Below are positions 37,085 through 47,510 of a stretch of DNA of 64,000 nucleotides, one piece after another; position 1 is the stretch's first letter; every line of letters begins with the position of its first letter. The position numbers and the translations under genes were made by a program. The stretch lies in assembly GCA_030248295.1 (NCBI GenBank), contig JASANH010000479.1, forward strand, positions 248,001 to 312,000, written 5' to 3'. Origin of the DNA: Mesodorylaimus sp. YZB2_4 (lineage: Eukaryota > Nematoda > Enoplea > Dorylaimida > Dorylaimidae). The notes beneath the pieces are model-generated. The model made no database searches. It saw only the letters and a program-made list of their open reading frames with translations, and was not told the origin of the DNA.

Positions 37085-39134
37085 ATGCGATAGAGCTTGC
37101 CGCAACAGCGCTTTCGGAATGTTGCACCACATAAGAGTACTGTAGACACACGTTGACGCATGTCAATAAGTACATGGTGCACAAACACAGGTCCTATGAC
37201 TTATGACATTGATCCTTGACCTGCTCACTTTAACTGATGGCATGTACGGATAGCACACAAATATGTCTGTTAGCGATACTTTATAGCTCGTGCCAGTGTA
37301 GCACGGGCGAGTATTTTTTCAACACGGCTGGATAGCTGCGAAATACCATATTTATAAATTCATTGTTTCATGCTGATGATAATATGCATTTTCTTGAATG
37401 CACATTAAGATCGCCACCAACATGGTGGCCATAGAGTTCGACTGCTCCGTCGATCCAGGTCAAAAAACTGTTCCCCGTATTCATATACAAATAAGGAGAG
37501 AGAGAAAACAGCTGGCTAATGCATTTTTTGGATCTGCAATCTAGATCCAAAAAATGCACTATGACAATTTGCATTGCACTGGCTGTGGTTGAGTACGGAG
37601 CATTTCGTAGGGGTGAAAAGCACACAAAGAAAAGAGAATAATCATTCAACATGTCACGAGACAGAGAACGAGTAGAGGTTCAAGAGAATCAAACCTACCA
37701 AAGAACATATATTAGATCATTTAGATGTCGTGGTACACACTAGAATATAGGGAGGAAAGGGACAAAGACGGATGTACATCAGGCAGCTTATACAAAGCTT
37801 GATCAAGATTTACGACACACTCATTCAGATTGGTTCAAAAACTGTCCTTTATACAGTTTAAAGCAAGCCGCATTTAAACTCTCAGCGATATACAGTAGAC
37901 CATAATCTTTGATGTATCGTGCCAAAACAATGCAAAGATGATTACAATCAATGACGCAAGTTGGATTTTAACCTGTGATATCTAAAAATAAGTCTATTTA
38001 GCATCGTGGCCTTTCCCGTTAGCATCATGGCAGCGGCAAAAATGACAAATGTGTCAGAGAGTTTGTAACTGGAGTTAAAGTGAATTAACTTTGTCTAACA
38101 ACAAGCTACCATTTCGAAGCTGGTATGTGAGAAGTTGCAATGGACGAATTTTGTTGGTTCATCCAGAAATCCAGACGCAACCTTTTAGCTCTTGACATAA
38201 TTAGTGTTTGTCCGAGTTGTGGAAATAAATGTGATGTGAATTCAACGAAATGTGTGCTAGTAGCTTACAGCACTTGAATGAGCACTTTGGACTTCGCGCG
38301 CACAGTCAGCTTACATGGTTATCACGCCTATTGCACTCAGTTGGCCTCAGCAAAGTTTACATTCCTCAACTGTCTGGCACCAAAAGTGAAGCCTTATTCC
38401 GACATACACTCCTTCATTGGACATTTACTTATGTGATGAAATAATATAGCTAGTAATTGATACCTATCCAGTGTTTCCTGAAATTAGGGTGCTATGCATA
38501 ATCGTTTTGTACTTTCAGGAGATCTAGGTTTTCTTACTACGTTAAATTTAATCTGGAATAATAATTTGCACTTGAAACGGGGTTGGAGTCTTGCGCAATC
38601 TAGCAGCCATAACTAAAGCTGGGACATAACAAAATACACAAAACATTTTCCAATGGTTTGCTATGCTATGCCATGCTATACTATGGTTTTATATCTATTT
38701 ACAGGGGTTTTTCATTTGAGTAACATTTAAGCACACTCGTCGCGAAATCAGTGCGACAGAGGACCCTCCTCTAATAGGGCCTGAAAGTAAGCTGGCAGAA
38801 AAAGTATTTTGATGGTTTGGCAAAAACGGTCAAGATTGTACGCTTTGAAATTTTTGTTGGGTCCTATATCGTGAGTGAGTACCCCATTGCGTAGGACGTG
38901 TTTATGTGAATGGTTTCCTCAGATTGTCAGTGTTTTCAGAACAATATATCTTTTAGAAAAAAATACTGGTAAGGATGGTAGCACAAAAAGTCTAGACTTC
39001 AAACCTGACGTTAGTTGCGCTTGGCATTTAGTTTTTGTAATCTTCAGGCTTGTTTCCACTTCTGATGTTGTGTTAGGATCACAGCTGCAGTTTTCACTTT
39101 TCACAGAAGGGTCGTTATTCGGTTACGGACGAGA
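37085..39134. other. gene-poor interval with a perfect hairpin
   Basis: About 2 kb without a convincing gene. A hairpin is at 37520-37558. Near 38660-38690 a short degenerate CTATGC-type pentamer repeat is visible. Confidence 0.45.
37520..37558. repeat. perfect 15-bp inverted repeat
   Basis: TGCATTTTTTGGATC (37520-37534) and its exact complement GATCCAAAAAATGCA (37544-37558) flank a 9-base loop. It could be a foldback element or a small structured RNA; nothing else supports either. Confidence 0.7.
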
Positions 39135-39533
39135 ATGATGGTATTTTCTGCGAAGGTTATAGTTTTGATATTGGTGAATTTCCACTGCGTAATTTTGAGA
39201 TCAGTGCCGATGCCTGACGAGGAGACGAGATCGCTTCGACAATGCACTGCTCGTATCATGGAAAGCCGCCAAGTAATTGGCCACTGCGTTCACACGACAC
39301 GCGGATTTTCCTGTCTCTCTGATGATCCTGAAGGTTATTTGGACCCAGCAAACCCTGATTGCTATTATGCACTCAACATGCAGGGAGCGAACAAAGCGAG
39401 CGGTGCCAGATGCGGGTTTGAAATTTATTTGACCGATTCAAAGCTCGGGTATTGCAAACAACTTGGAAATATGAATGTGTGCGTCGCTGCCGATAACACT
39501 GATGTCGATACGTACAACAACGAATGCGAATGA
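39135..39533 (+). CDS. secreted two-repeat eight-cysteine protein, member 3
   Basis: Single exon, 132 residues. Hydrophobic start VFSAKVIVLILVNFHCVILR is a signal peptide. Module 1: QCTARIMESRQVIGHC, spacing C-x13-C-x8-C-x15-C, ending DPANPDC. Module 2: RCGFEIYLTDSKLGYC, spacing C-x13-C-x8-C-x14-C, ending DTYNNEC, with the stop two codons later. The Asn-Cys-Thr sequon at the start of each module is missing here, unlike most members. Two ATG codons (39135, 39138) are equally possible starts. No near TATA box was found, in contrast to members 1, 2, 5 and 6. Adjacent to member 4 (327 bp apart), probably a tandem duplicate. Confidence 0.75.
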   Translation: MMVFSAKVIVLILVNFHCVILRSVPMPDEETRSLRQCTARIMESRQVIGHCVHTTRGFSCLSDDPEGYLDPANPDCYYALNMQGANKASGARCGFEIYLTDSKLGYCKQLGNMNVCVAADNTDVDTYNNECE

Positions 39534-39859
39534 TGAAGCAGTCCCACGCTACACGTTGCGGGTTTAAAAAAGTTTTTGGCGGGAATATCTGGTAGCAGTG
39601 CGTAAACTTTGCCCTTTATTTTTGGCGTATGACGTGTTTTGGCTATTGCTTATGATTTATTACCACCCGCTATAGTTTTTAGGATGGCTACAGGAAATTA
39701 AAAAAGAAGTCTAGAAGATGATGAATTGCGTGAGTTGCCTTGCCGCAGTAGTTTTTGTTAGTCACGAGGCACTACCTTCCATTGCTATTAGTAAAAGCAG
39801 ACTTTGGTCGCAACACACAACACCTACACGTTACTGCGAGCACTAGGACGGAGGAGTGA

Positions 39860-40276
39860 ATGGCATCCGATACGAAAATCATAACTCTTTTGTTAATCGT
39901 TTGTGCCCGTGATACCCTGGCACGACCTGCTGTATTTTCCTTGGAATCAAGGATCATATCAAAACGGGAAACAGCAGTCGAAGCTGATCGAAATTGCTCA
40001 ATCGAAGCATCCGAGACAAAGTGGGTAACAGGCCACTGCATTCGTACATCGCCACGCCGCCAGGGCTGTCTGGCAGAATTTTGGTTGGATCCACTCAATC
40101 CAACATGCTGGAGAAGACAAAGTAACTCAGAAGCAGAGAAGGTGAACGGTACTGCCTGCGCTATTCCCGTAACGACAATGGTCCTGAAGCCTGGCATTTG
40201 CAAACAGCTTGCAGGCAACGTGAGTATGTGCTTCTCTTTGGATGAGACATTGGTTAATTACGATTCAAGATGCTGA
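39860..40276 (+). CDS. secreted two-repeat eight-cysteine protein, member 4
   Basis: Single exon, 138 residues ending exactly at the last cysteine. Signal peptide TKIITLLLIVCARDTLA. Linker contains KR, a possible processing site, before NCSIEASETKWVTGHC. Module 1 spacing C-x13-C-x9-C-x12-C, ending DPLNPTC, with the third gap shortest in the family. Module 2: ACAIPVTTMVLKPGIC, spacing C-x13-C-x9-C-x13-C. GHC with a following Arg/His is shared with member 3, supporting a recent common origin of the pair. No TATA box identified. Confidence 0.75.
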   Translation: MASDTKIITLLLIVCARDTLARPAVFSLESRIISKRETAVEADRNCSIEASETKWVTGHCIRTSPRRQGCLAEFWLDPLNPTCWRRQSNSEAEKVNGTACAIPVTTMVLKPGICKQLAGNVSMCFSLDETLVNYDSRC

Positions 40277-41480
40277 TATTCCGATTATCGATTCTAAATA
40301 CGGTGCCTACAGTATACAGTACTGTATGCACCGCACCTTGATGTTGGGTGGTGATGTGACCTCTGTGCTCTTGTTTTGCTCCTTCCGTGCCTTGCTGTGC
40401 CAGCCTTAATAGAATTAGCTCCGCTCCTTTTAGGCACTGTCATATGACACACTAGCGCATCTATTTTTCTGTATCGTGATCCCTGCTTTTACTTGACGGA
40501 ACATCCGCTTCCCAGGCGCAGCTTCTTTCTGATCCTCGGATGTGCTATGCTTGTAGGTGCTATTTGACCTGATGGCGTACGTGATTCCAGTTTTCCATGG
40601 TGTCTCGTGGCATTTTTCTGGCCATAAATTATTGTGATATGCACCCTTTGTGCTTGAGATAATCCTTTGATACCTCATGCTTTCTATGGAATCCCGCAAG
40701 AAATGCCATCCAACGTTTTACAGACATTTATCACCTAGTTTTTATCGATGCTATCGGCCCACACTGGGGCGAAAATATGCTAATTAGAAGATGGACATTG
40801 ACGTCAATCCAAGATTATGAAGTCGTAAAATCTGTAATATGATAGGCAGTAAAGTATGCAGATCGATCCGGTGCTAATTTACGTAATCCCTTGCCTACAT
40901 ACTGTAATTGCATTTTGATGCAGGTACATTGTTAACTTAATCGCTTGTATACCTTGCCACTCCTAAAATTTATTGAAAACTGGCAAGGCTGGCTTATTTT
41001 CCGTGTCAAAATAGATGGGTGCCGATCGGCAAACAGTTCATAATTGTTTTTTACTGCAATGGGCATTTGGTACAAAAATCCCTAATCTAGCAAGCGCATG
41101 CTGTTCGCTAGATGGGACAGCTCAGTTAATGGCACAGTTCTGGTTTGCGGGAGCAGTTCACTTTTCATTCACACAAACACCATGCGGCCGCACTTCCTGT
41201 TTTTCCGTCCCAACTGCCTGCAAAAAACCATTTTCTGGTGGTGGTACCATCTGGATGGAGGCGTACCTTGTAACTACCCGTCAAGCCATGATGACAGCCC
41301 CTAAAGGCCAAGCTAAAGCTACTAGTTTTTCATTTTGTGTCTTTTGATTATGTGTGTGCTGGCTGACACTTGTGGAGCCCTCGCTTGCGTCACGGATAAG
41401 TTAATTTGCAGCAATTACAAAGCGGGGCGTCGGATATCCAACTCGTTTTTCTGCTCACTAGAAAGATTCGACGCTGATAG
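40277..41480. other. intergenic, no gene seen
   Basis: About 1.2 kb before the TATA box of member 5. Short open frames only. Confidence 0.4.
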
Positions 41481-41487
41481 CGCACTT

Positions 41488-41493
41488 TATAAG
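41488..41493 (+). promoter_or_regulatory. TATA box of cysteine-rich gene 5
   Basis: TATAAG 53 bp before the ATG at 41541. Confidence 0.5.
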
Positions 41494-41540
41494 GCCAGAT
41501 AGGCGATTACGAAGGCATCGTGCTAGCGGAGCTCGTCGAG

Positions 41541-41975
41541 ATGGCATCTATCGCTGTTTTTCTTGCAGTCTTGTTCTTCGTGATCTTGTTTAACTGCGAA
41601 GCCCGTGGGGTTTCGCCGAAGAGCCCCATGCGTCATATGAGACTCAAGCGATTGGCACAAACGAAGAATTGTACAATCACGGCAATCGAAAATCGTAAGG
41701 TGATGGGCAAGTGCGTACGATTGGCTGGCGGCGACTCGGCCTGCGTTTCATCTGACCCTGGCTATATCGATCCCTTCAATTCCAATTGTTCCAACAAAAT
41801 GATCAACAGAGCCGAAAGATCGTCGCCTCTAAGCTGTACGATGGAGGAACCCGTCGAGAAAAGTATCCCTGGTCAGTGCAGTCTGTTCGGACGCACTCCA
41901 ACTTGCATGGCATTAGATGGGACCCAGATGGACGTCTACAATAAAGGCTGTCTGCGAAGAAATCAAGACGACTGA
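41541..41975 (+). CDS. secreted two-repeat eight-cysteine protein, member 5
   Basis: Single exon, 144 residues. ATG at 41541 (MASIAVF) is chosen over one seven codons upstream, because it starts the signal peptide and matches member 1 (MASIVVF). Signal AVLFFVILFNCEA, basic linker, then NCTITAIENRKVMGKC with spacing C-x13-C-x9-C and DPFNSNC, and module 2 SCTMEEPVEKSIPGQC ending DVYNKGC. IPGQC in module 2 is shared with members 1 and 6. These three form a closer subgroup by eye. Confidence 0.8.
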   Translation: MASIAVFLAVLFFVILFNCEARGVSPKSPMRHMRLKRLAQTKNCTITAIENRKVMGKCVRLAGGDSACVSSDPGYIDPFNSNCSNKMINRAERSSPLSCTMEEPVEKSIPGQCSLFGRTPTCMALDGTQMDVYNKGCLRRNQDD

Positions 41976-43165
41976 AGATGGTGAGACACACATCCTACAG
42001 CCTTGTTATAATGCTCTGTCATGAGTGGTACCGATTGGATAATCTGTGCGTGTACGGGTACATGGAGTGTGTCGAATTAAACTAACAGGGCTAACCTCTC
42101 ATCGTACTCGATTCGAACTTGCACCAAAGAAAATCGTGTGAAAACGAAAGAGCAGGCTGGTGCAGATCAGAAAGCAAATATGTACGGTATATCCTTGTAT
42201 TGAGAAGGGTGCTTCAGGTACGTCTGACGCAGGTTTAAAAAAGTGAAGATGCCGCACGCCGTACGTCAGCGTGGCGTAGATGGACTTCCAGTTGACGATT
42301 GACCAGATTACTTTCAGGAATCGAGCCCATCTTAATTCTATAGCATGTACACAGACATTGTACGTGGCCGAGCGAAGCAGCGAAAAGTTCCAGCTGTCCT
42401 GTATTATTAGAGGGCGTGGACAGTCCTGCTCTTGCCATGCAAAGTTCTCGAGGTGTGTGATTACCCTAAAGTACGCTCTTCTGATTCCAAGAACCTGCCC
42501 AAGAGAGACGCAGAATCGATGCACGAATGCGTGGGCTGAGGAGAGTGGTTTGTGTCGTGCTGCATTAAAAAACAGCAGATTAAACTGTCAGCAGCTCACT
42601 CGCATTGGCAGCCTCCATATTCCATCGCGAAACCCTTCCAGCATGGGGCGGTATTCTGCCCCATTTTCGACTTTAGCGCATAAGTCTTGCCACAAAACAG
42701 CCGTCGCACGTTTGAAATTCAAACTTCTCTTAGCAGGAGTGCATTTTGAACATGTAAAGAAGTGATGTGCAATCACTCTGCGAAAAGGCTTTTATATTCG
42801 GTACATTTACGACAAAGGGTTTTAAAAGCAGTCGAACCTGCATTCTTTCTTTCGCAGCGCAAGCTTTACCTTCAATTTGACTTTCTTATGGCGCTTCGAG
42901 AAGCATGGTATATAGGAAGCTGTGACTAATTTTGGGTGAAGGTATGTACGGAGAGGACAAGCCATTTCTTCATGTTTTTCTGGACTAACCGTAAGACAGG
43001 TCTATGAATAGAAAGTTCGAGCAGCATAACTCGTCCCCATGTTTTCGGGATTAATAATCATAATTGCATCGCAGTTCTTGCTTATGCTAATCGTGATATT
43101 CGTCAGGTAGCTCATCAATTTTCGCTCTGACCGGCAGATGTTTGGCGAGAGTTACCTGCTTGGGA
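41976..43165. other. intergenic, no firm gene
   Basis: About 1.2 kb. Open frames of 140-160 codons exist on both strands around 42100-42770 but lack domains, splice logic and start context, so none is called. Confidence 0.35.
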
Positions 43166-43171
43166 GTTGCC

Positions 43172-43178
43172 TATAAAA
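43172..43178 (+). promoter_or_regulatory. TATA box of cysteine-rich gene 6
   Basis: TATAAAA 73 bp before the ATG at 43245. Confidence 0.6.
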
Positions 43179-43244
43179 ACTGCGGTAAAGCGGGACCGAA
43201 GACAGAACCTGGATATCAAGTGCGTTGGAACCTACCTCTTTGAA

Positions 43245-43655
43245 ATGGCATTGACCCATGTCTTTGCGCTGATTATTTTCGCATGCGCAATGATCGTTTC
43301 GAACACTGATGAGATCGGTGGCAAACGTGAAGGTGACCCAAACCAGCCAAGCCAAAACCAAGCTTTGGTGAAACCATGCGTGATTAGTCGAAGCGAACCA
43401 CGCAAAGTTAGCGGCCGTTGCATGCGCCTGGGTGACAGCAACTTGGTATGCGTGTCCAACGATGGAGACATGATGGATACTGAGCATGGCCAGTGCTTAC
43501 AAGCTCACCAAGCTGGCCGTCGTGGGCGGGTCAACTGCACAATGGAGGTGGCTGAATTGAGAAGAATCCCTGGCCAGTGCAAGAGTTTTGGTCGGATTGG
43601 TCTCGTGTGCTTATCGCTCGACTTCTCCACCATTGATATCGAAGCAGTGTGTTAA
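43245..43655 (+). CDS. secreted two-repeat eight-cysteine protein, member 6
   Basis: Single exon, 136 residues. Start at 43245 (MALTHVFALIIFACAMIVSN) is a signal peptide; a longer in-frame start upstream (43167) overlaps the TATA box and is rejected. Module 1: PCVISRSEPRKVSGRC, spacing C-x13-C-x9-C-x14-C. Module 2: NCTMEVAELRRIPGQC, spacing C-x13-C-x9-C-x13-C, ending exactly at the last Cys. An AATAAA (43658-43663) comes only two bases after the stop codon, so the 3' UTR must be very short. Confidence 0.8.
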   Translation: MALTHVFALIIFACAMIVSNTDEIGGKREGDPNQPSQNQALVKPCVISRSEPRKVSGRCMRLGDSNLVCVSNDGDMMDTEHGQCLQAHQAGRRGRVNCTMEVAELRRIPGQCKSFGRIGLVCLSLDFSTIDIEAVC

Positions 43656-43663
43656 AGAATAAA

Positions 43664-45382
43664 ACAATATGATCGGCACTTTACAGTATATGATGGAGGT
43701 TTGATTATGACAGGTGTCGATTAAAAATAAAATTTTCTTCGCACCCACTGGGGGGGGCCTGCAAATCAAAAGCGGATAGCCCGTAAAAGCAATGCCTATA
43801 GCAAGCCTTGCCCTCATAGTCCCCACAATACCTACGCCATGCAAAATCATCTGTGCCTACTGTAGGGCTTCTCATTTCCTTCCACACTGGAAACCTGCTT
43901 CGAAAACACCATAAAGTGTGCGGACCTTGTACGTACAGGCATATATTTGACTATCTGGATGGACTCCTTGATTTCAATTATAATAATGGTCGCCTGGATC
44001 GCCTTGGATGCTGTTGTTGGACGTCACCTCTGTCCCAAGTAGGGACAAAACGTTTTTTAGCTGACGATGACTTAAGATACAATCAGACGAAAGACAAGCA
44101 TGTGTTTTCTCATGAGCCACAAAGTGTGTGGGGTCGCTTGTCGTTGCCATTGCTCAAGGGAAAATGAAATTAGGCTAAAGCATAAGTGATTACACGGTAC
44201 CACTCCGTGCCTCGATCCTACTTCCTGGCCGATGGCATGTTTCCTCTGGATGAGAATAACCGCAAAGCAAGTGCATGGCATAGATTCCTAAAGTGTCAGG
44301 AAATGCGGAGACAAATGACAGTTTTACACGTCCAGGCACGAAATCGGCAGGCTTGTAGAGGATAATACAAGAATTCGCTATTGTGGGTGCTTTCTTCGCT
44401 AAAATCCTAATTCTTGGTGATTTTAATCAATAGTATCAAAAAAGAAAGGTCATATTGTTTTCAATGCACCTTCAAGACCTCTAGACTGTATTAGGAAATG
44501 AGGTCTTGAAGATAATTCATGCCCGCCTTACTTGAGGGCAGGTGATAGACGGCTATAACATTTATGGAAATACCCTTTCCAGTTGAAGCGCAGCCAAAGT
44601 CCACACGAGGTTATGGGAAGCTCTAATCCCAACTACCGTAATAACCAAATCAAACAGAGTGTAGGCGTTCCCTTGTTTCACGTAACAGCTTTTTATGGCG
44701 TGATAAAACGAAGCGTGGTCTGTTGACTGTTGTTTCAAGAAAGCATAAACTTTGCACAACGGTTACTGCCACCTTGTCAGCATGAGTCCCTTGAGTCAAC
44801 ACCGCTTGCTGAGCGTCTTTTGAAAAAATGGCCAATTTTACTTTCGTCGGTCATTTTCTGGACGTGGCTGCCACTGCCTGCCTGCCTGCTTGGCGGTCGT
44901 CAGACGTGCACCACCCCCGAATTGGCCATTTCGCTAATGCGATTTTTCGGCCAACTTTGAATAGGGGCCACCTGTCAGCGAAAAGTTTTTGTGCCATTTT
45001 ACGCGATTGCCCATGAACACCGGCAAGGTCTCGAAAGGGCACCGGGTGGTATTATATCTTTTCATGAGCACTGCTGCGTAGCGTCGATTTTTATAAGAAA
45101 ACAGATCGCTTTACCAAACGTCGACGCCCTAACAATAAAAGATTTTTTCCAGTCATCACACCTCGACTTTGGTAGTTGGTAGAGGCAGGTATGCCCCAAA
45201 AATTGCCCAATCACAACGGATCCAGTGAGAGTATTTGTGTTTGACCCAACTGAATTGGGCACGTTTTTTTGTGGCGTGGTGCTACGCGTTGTTCGAAGTG
45301 CGTGCCAAGGGCACTAATCTCTTTTGCCGTCATTTGATCTTTCAGATATGGGTTGAGCTTGCGAAACCGAAAGGTCGCATTC
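43664..45382. other. intergenic, no gene seen
   Basis: About 1.7 kb. No supported gene. It contains the presumed promoter of the DSL-like gene; no clear TATA box. Confidence 0.4.
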
Positions 45383-47365
45383 ATGAATTCTCAACTTCGC
45401 GGTCCATTTTGGCTCAGTTTGAGTCTACTCGTTTTCCAGAGCTATGTAAGAACGTGTGCAAAGGGTGGAGCCACGATTTTGAACGAACTTTTGCTTAGGC
45501 AGCCCTGAACGCCACAATGCCTCCCCCCAATCAATCAGTGCCAGTGAATCAGATCGCCGTCGTTACACTCAGTATCAGCGACGTGTCGTCGGCTTACACA
45601 ATCGAAACATTGGCTTCGGTGTCGCCTGATGTTTGTAGAATTGTAAGCGACGCGCCTCCACCACTCACTTGGTCATTAGAGAGTCGACTGCTGCTCTTTT
45701 CCGCAACGTAGGATTTTTGAAATCGTTGTTATTCAATGTTCAAATGACTCTCGTTTTATCATTTCAGAAACCTCTACGAAATATATGATGTCACATTCGC
45801 ACCCAGCACGTACGCACAACTGCGATACACCCCAACAGCACTGTCATTCAATCGTGTGGGTTTCAGCGATCCAGTAAGGCCATAGGCCGAATTCCTAACC
45901 AGATCCCTCAGAACATTGTTTTCAGGCGGGTCTAGGATTTTACGTTTCACTGAACGCGACACCCATTTGTGGCTCGACGAGGTTGCCAACCAGGAACGTG
46001 TGCAACGAAGGTATCGCTGTCCCGATCAACAAGACTGCCACATCTGGCTCGAGCTCGTCAGTGTCATCGTCACAGTCCATTTGTGGACAACGGCTCGCGT
46101 AAATATCTTAGCTGGCGAAATAGACTAGAAAATTCTCATAGGTTTCACAACTCAGGTTCACTTATCGATATACTTATGGCTGCGCCAACGACTACGTCTT
46201 TGCTCCAAGTTGTAAAACGGCTTGCATTCAAACGAAAAATGCGACACATTGTTACACGTGCGACGAACATGATGGCAATCGTGTTTGTTGCCCTGGAAAT
46301 TCACGTAAGTAATCCCCTTCAAAGTCAGAGATGACGGACAAACATGAAATTTTAGAACCCGATTGCAAGAATGTCAACAGCGATTCCGCACTGCCTTTAG
46401 TGGAAGTACGCCCAACTTGTTCTATCTACTACTGTATATTTATCATACTACACGCATAAAATGCATCACACTTGACTGAGCACAGGCAATCTGAAACGTC
46501 TTCTTACCGCAACTTAAGACTAATTTTTTTCAAAGCGTATCTGTGACCACTAGAGGAGTGACAGTACTGCACGTGGCTACCCTTCTTTTGTTAATTGCCT
46601 TGACTATCTCGGCTCGGAGAACGGTCCACAATAGAAAAGATACTGTAGCTGTTGCTTCAAAGTTTGGTACTGCATATGTTTCTGGCCAAGATGTCCTCCA
46701 ACCCTTCTCACGGCTGCTCCATTCTTCAGGCGCCCGTCAGCACTGGTGCCATTGTGGCCATTGTACTTCTGGCACTGCTGTGTGTTTTCCTCTTCGTCGT
46801 CTCCATCATTATCGCTCGTCTTTTGATCAAAGAAAGGAACAGGCATGACCACGTGCAGCCCATCACCCCGTTCAACGGTGGCTGGACTCAGAATGGCCAT
46901 CAACCCAAAAAACGAGAACTGCAGCACATGGACGACGATAACGTATCACCACACTTCGTAGAAAACGGCCATGCCCACCCAGTCGCGATCAAGTAAGATG
47001 CATGCTTGCGTCCACTCCCACGCGTACGGGCAGTTCTTATTTCCAGGCACCGAAGGCTTTCGGATGCTGTATCCGACGATTCTCCCCCAGTTACAGTCGT
47101 CCAGGCGCCGATCCCCCCTCAGAGGCACTCGAACAAGAAGCGTAGTCGACACGGGGAGCGCGTGAATGACAGCCTGCCCGACGTAGAAACGATACCTAAG
47201 CGTCGACTTTCTTCTGGGGACTACGGCAGCGTCGGTCGTCAGAGACCAAAGTCTGGTTCTCCGCATCGAAATTCACAAATTCACGGCGAGGATTATCCTG
47301 TCGTTGTAGATGGACATACAAGACCATCTGAAAGTCAGGCGCGTGATTTGGGTACTTTATTTTAA
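45383..47365 (+). CDS. single-pass membrane protein with a DSL-like domain and no EGF repeats
   Basis: Eight exons join in phase: 45383-45445, 45499-45707, 45768-45873, 45926-46098, 46156-46304, 46356-46405, 46730-46992 and 47047-47365, giving 443 residues. Signal peptide MNSQLRGPFWLSLSLLVFQS. The N-terminal ectodomain (about 22-180) is Thr/Ser-rich with few cysteines and could be an MNNL-like region. A Cys-rich module (about 184-235) follows: YTYGC, PSCKTAC, HCYTCDEHDGNRVCCPG. It resembles the DSL domain of Delta/Serrate/LAG-2 ligands, where HYTCD...G...C.PGW is typical. Only about 20 residues separate it from the membrane segment (AIVAIVLLALLCVFLFVVSI). The tail is about 160 residues, basic and Ser/Pro-rich. 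DSL assignment rests on spacing and HxYTCDxxGxxxC. If right, this is a Notch-ligand-like protein without EGF repeats. Confidence 0.6.
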
Positions 47366-47460
47366 CTTATCGATTCGATGAATTCTTGCGTGTTTTCCTT
47401 TTTTAAAGGGCTGTAGAGCTTGTAAACTTGCCACAACGTCTTGCTGCGTGAGAGCTCTCT

Positions 47461-47510
47461 GGCTCGTGGCCTAATGGGTGGAGTCTGTCTTTCGCGTTAG
47501 GCCTCCTTTA
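47461..47510 (+). other. tRNA-Arg-like 5' half (degenerate)
   Basis: GGCTCGTGGCCTAATGGGTG resembles the start and A box of tRNA-Arg (TGGCCTAATGG is typical). No matching acceptor stem or box B follows, so this is a remnant or SINE head, not a working tRNA. Confidence 0.35.

Noticed and set aside
42099-42765. Long open frames on both strands between cysteine-rich genes 5 and 6
   Set aside because: No domain, signal peptide or splice logic; overlapping frames on both strands argue for chance.
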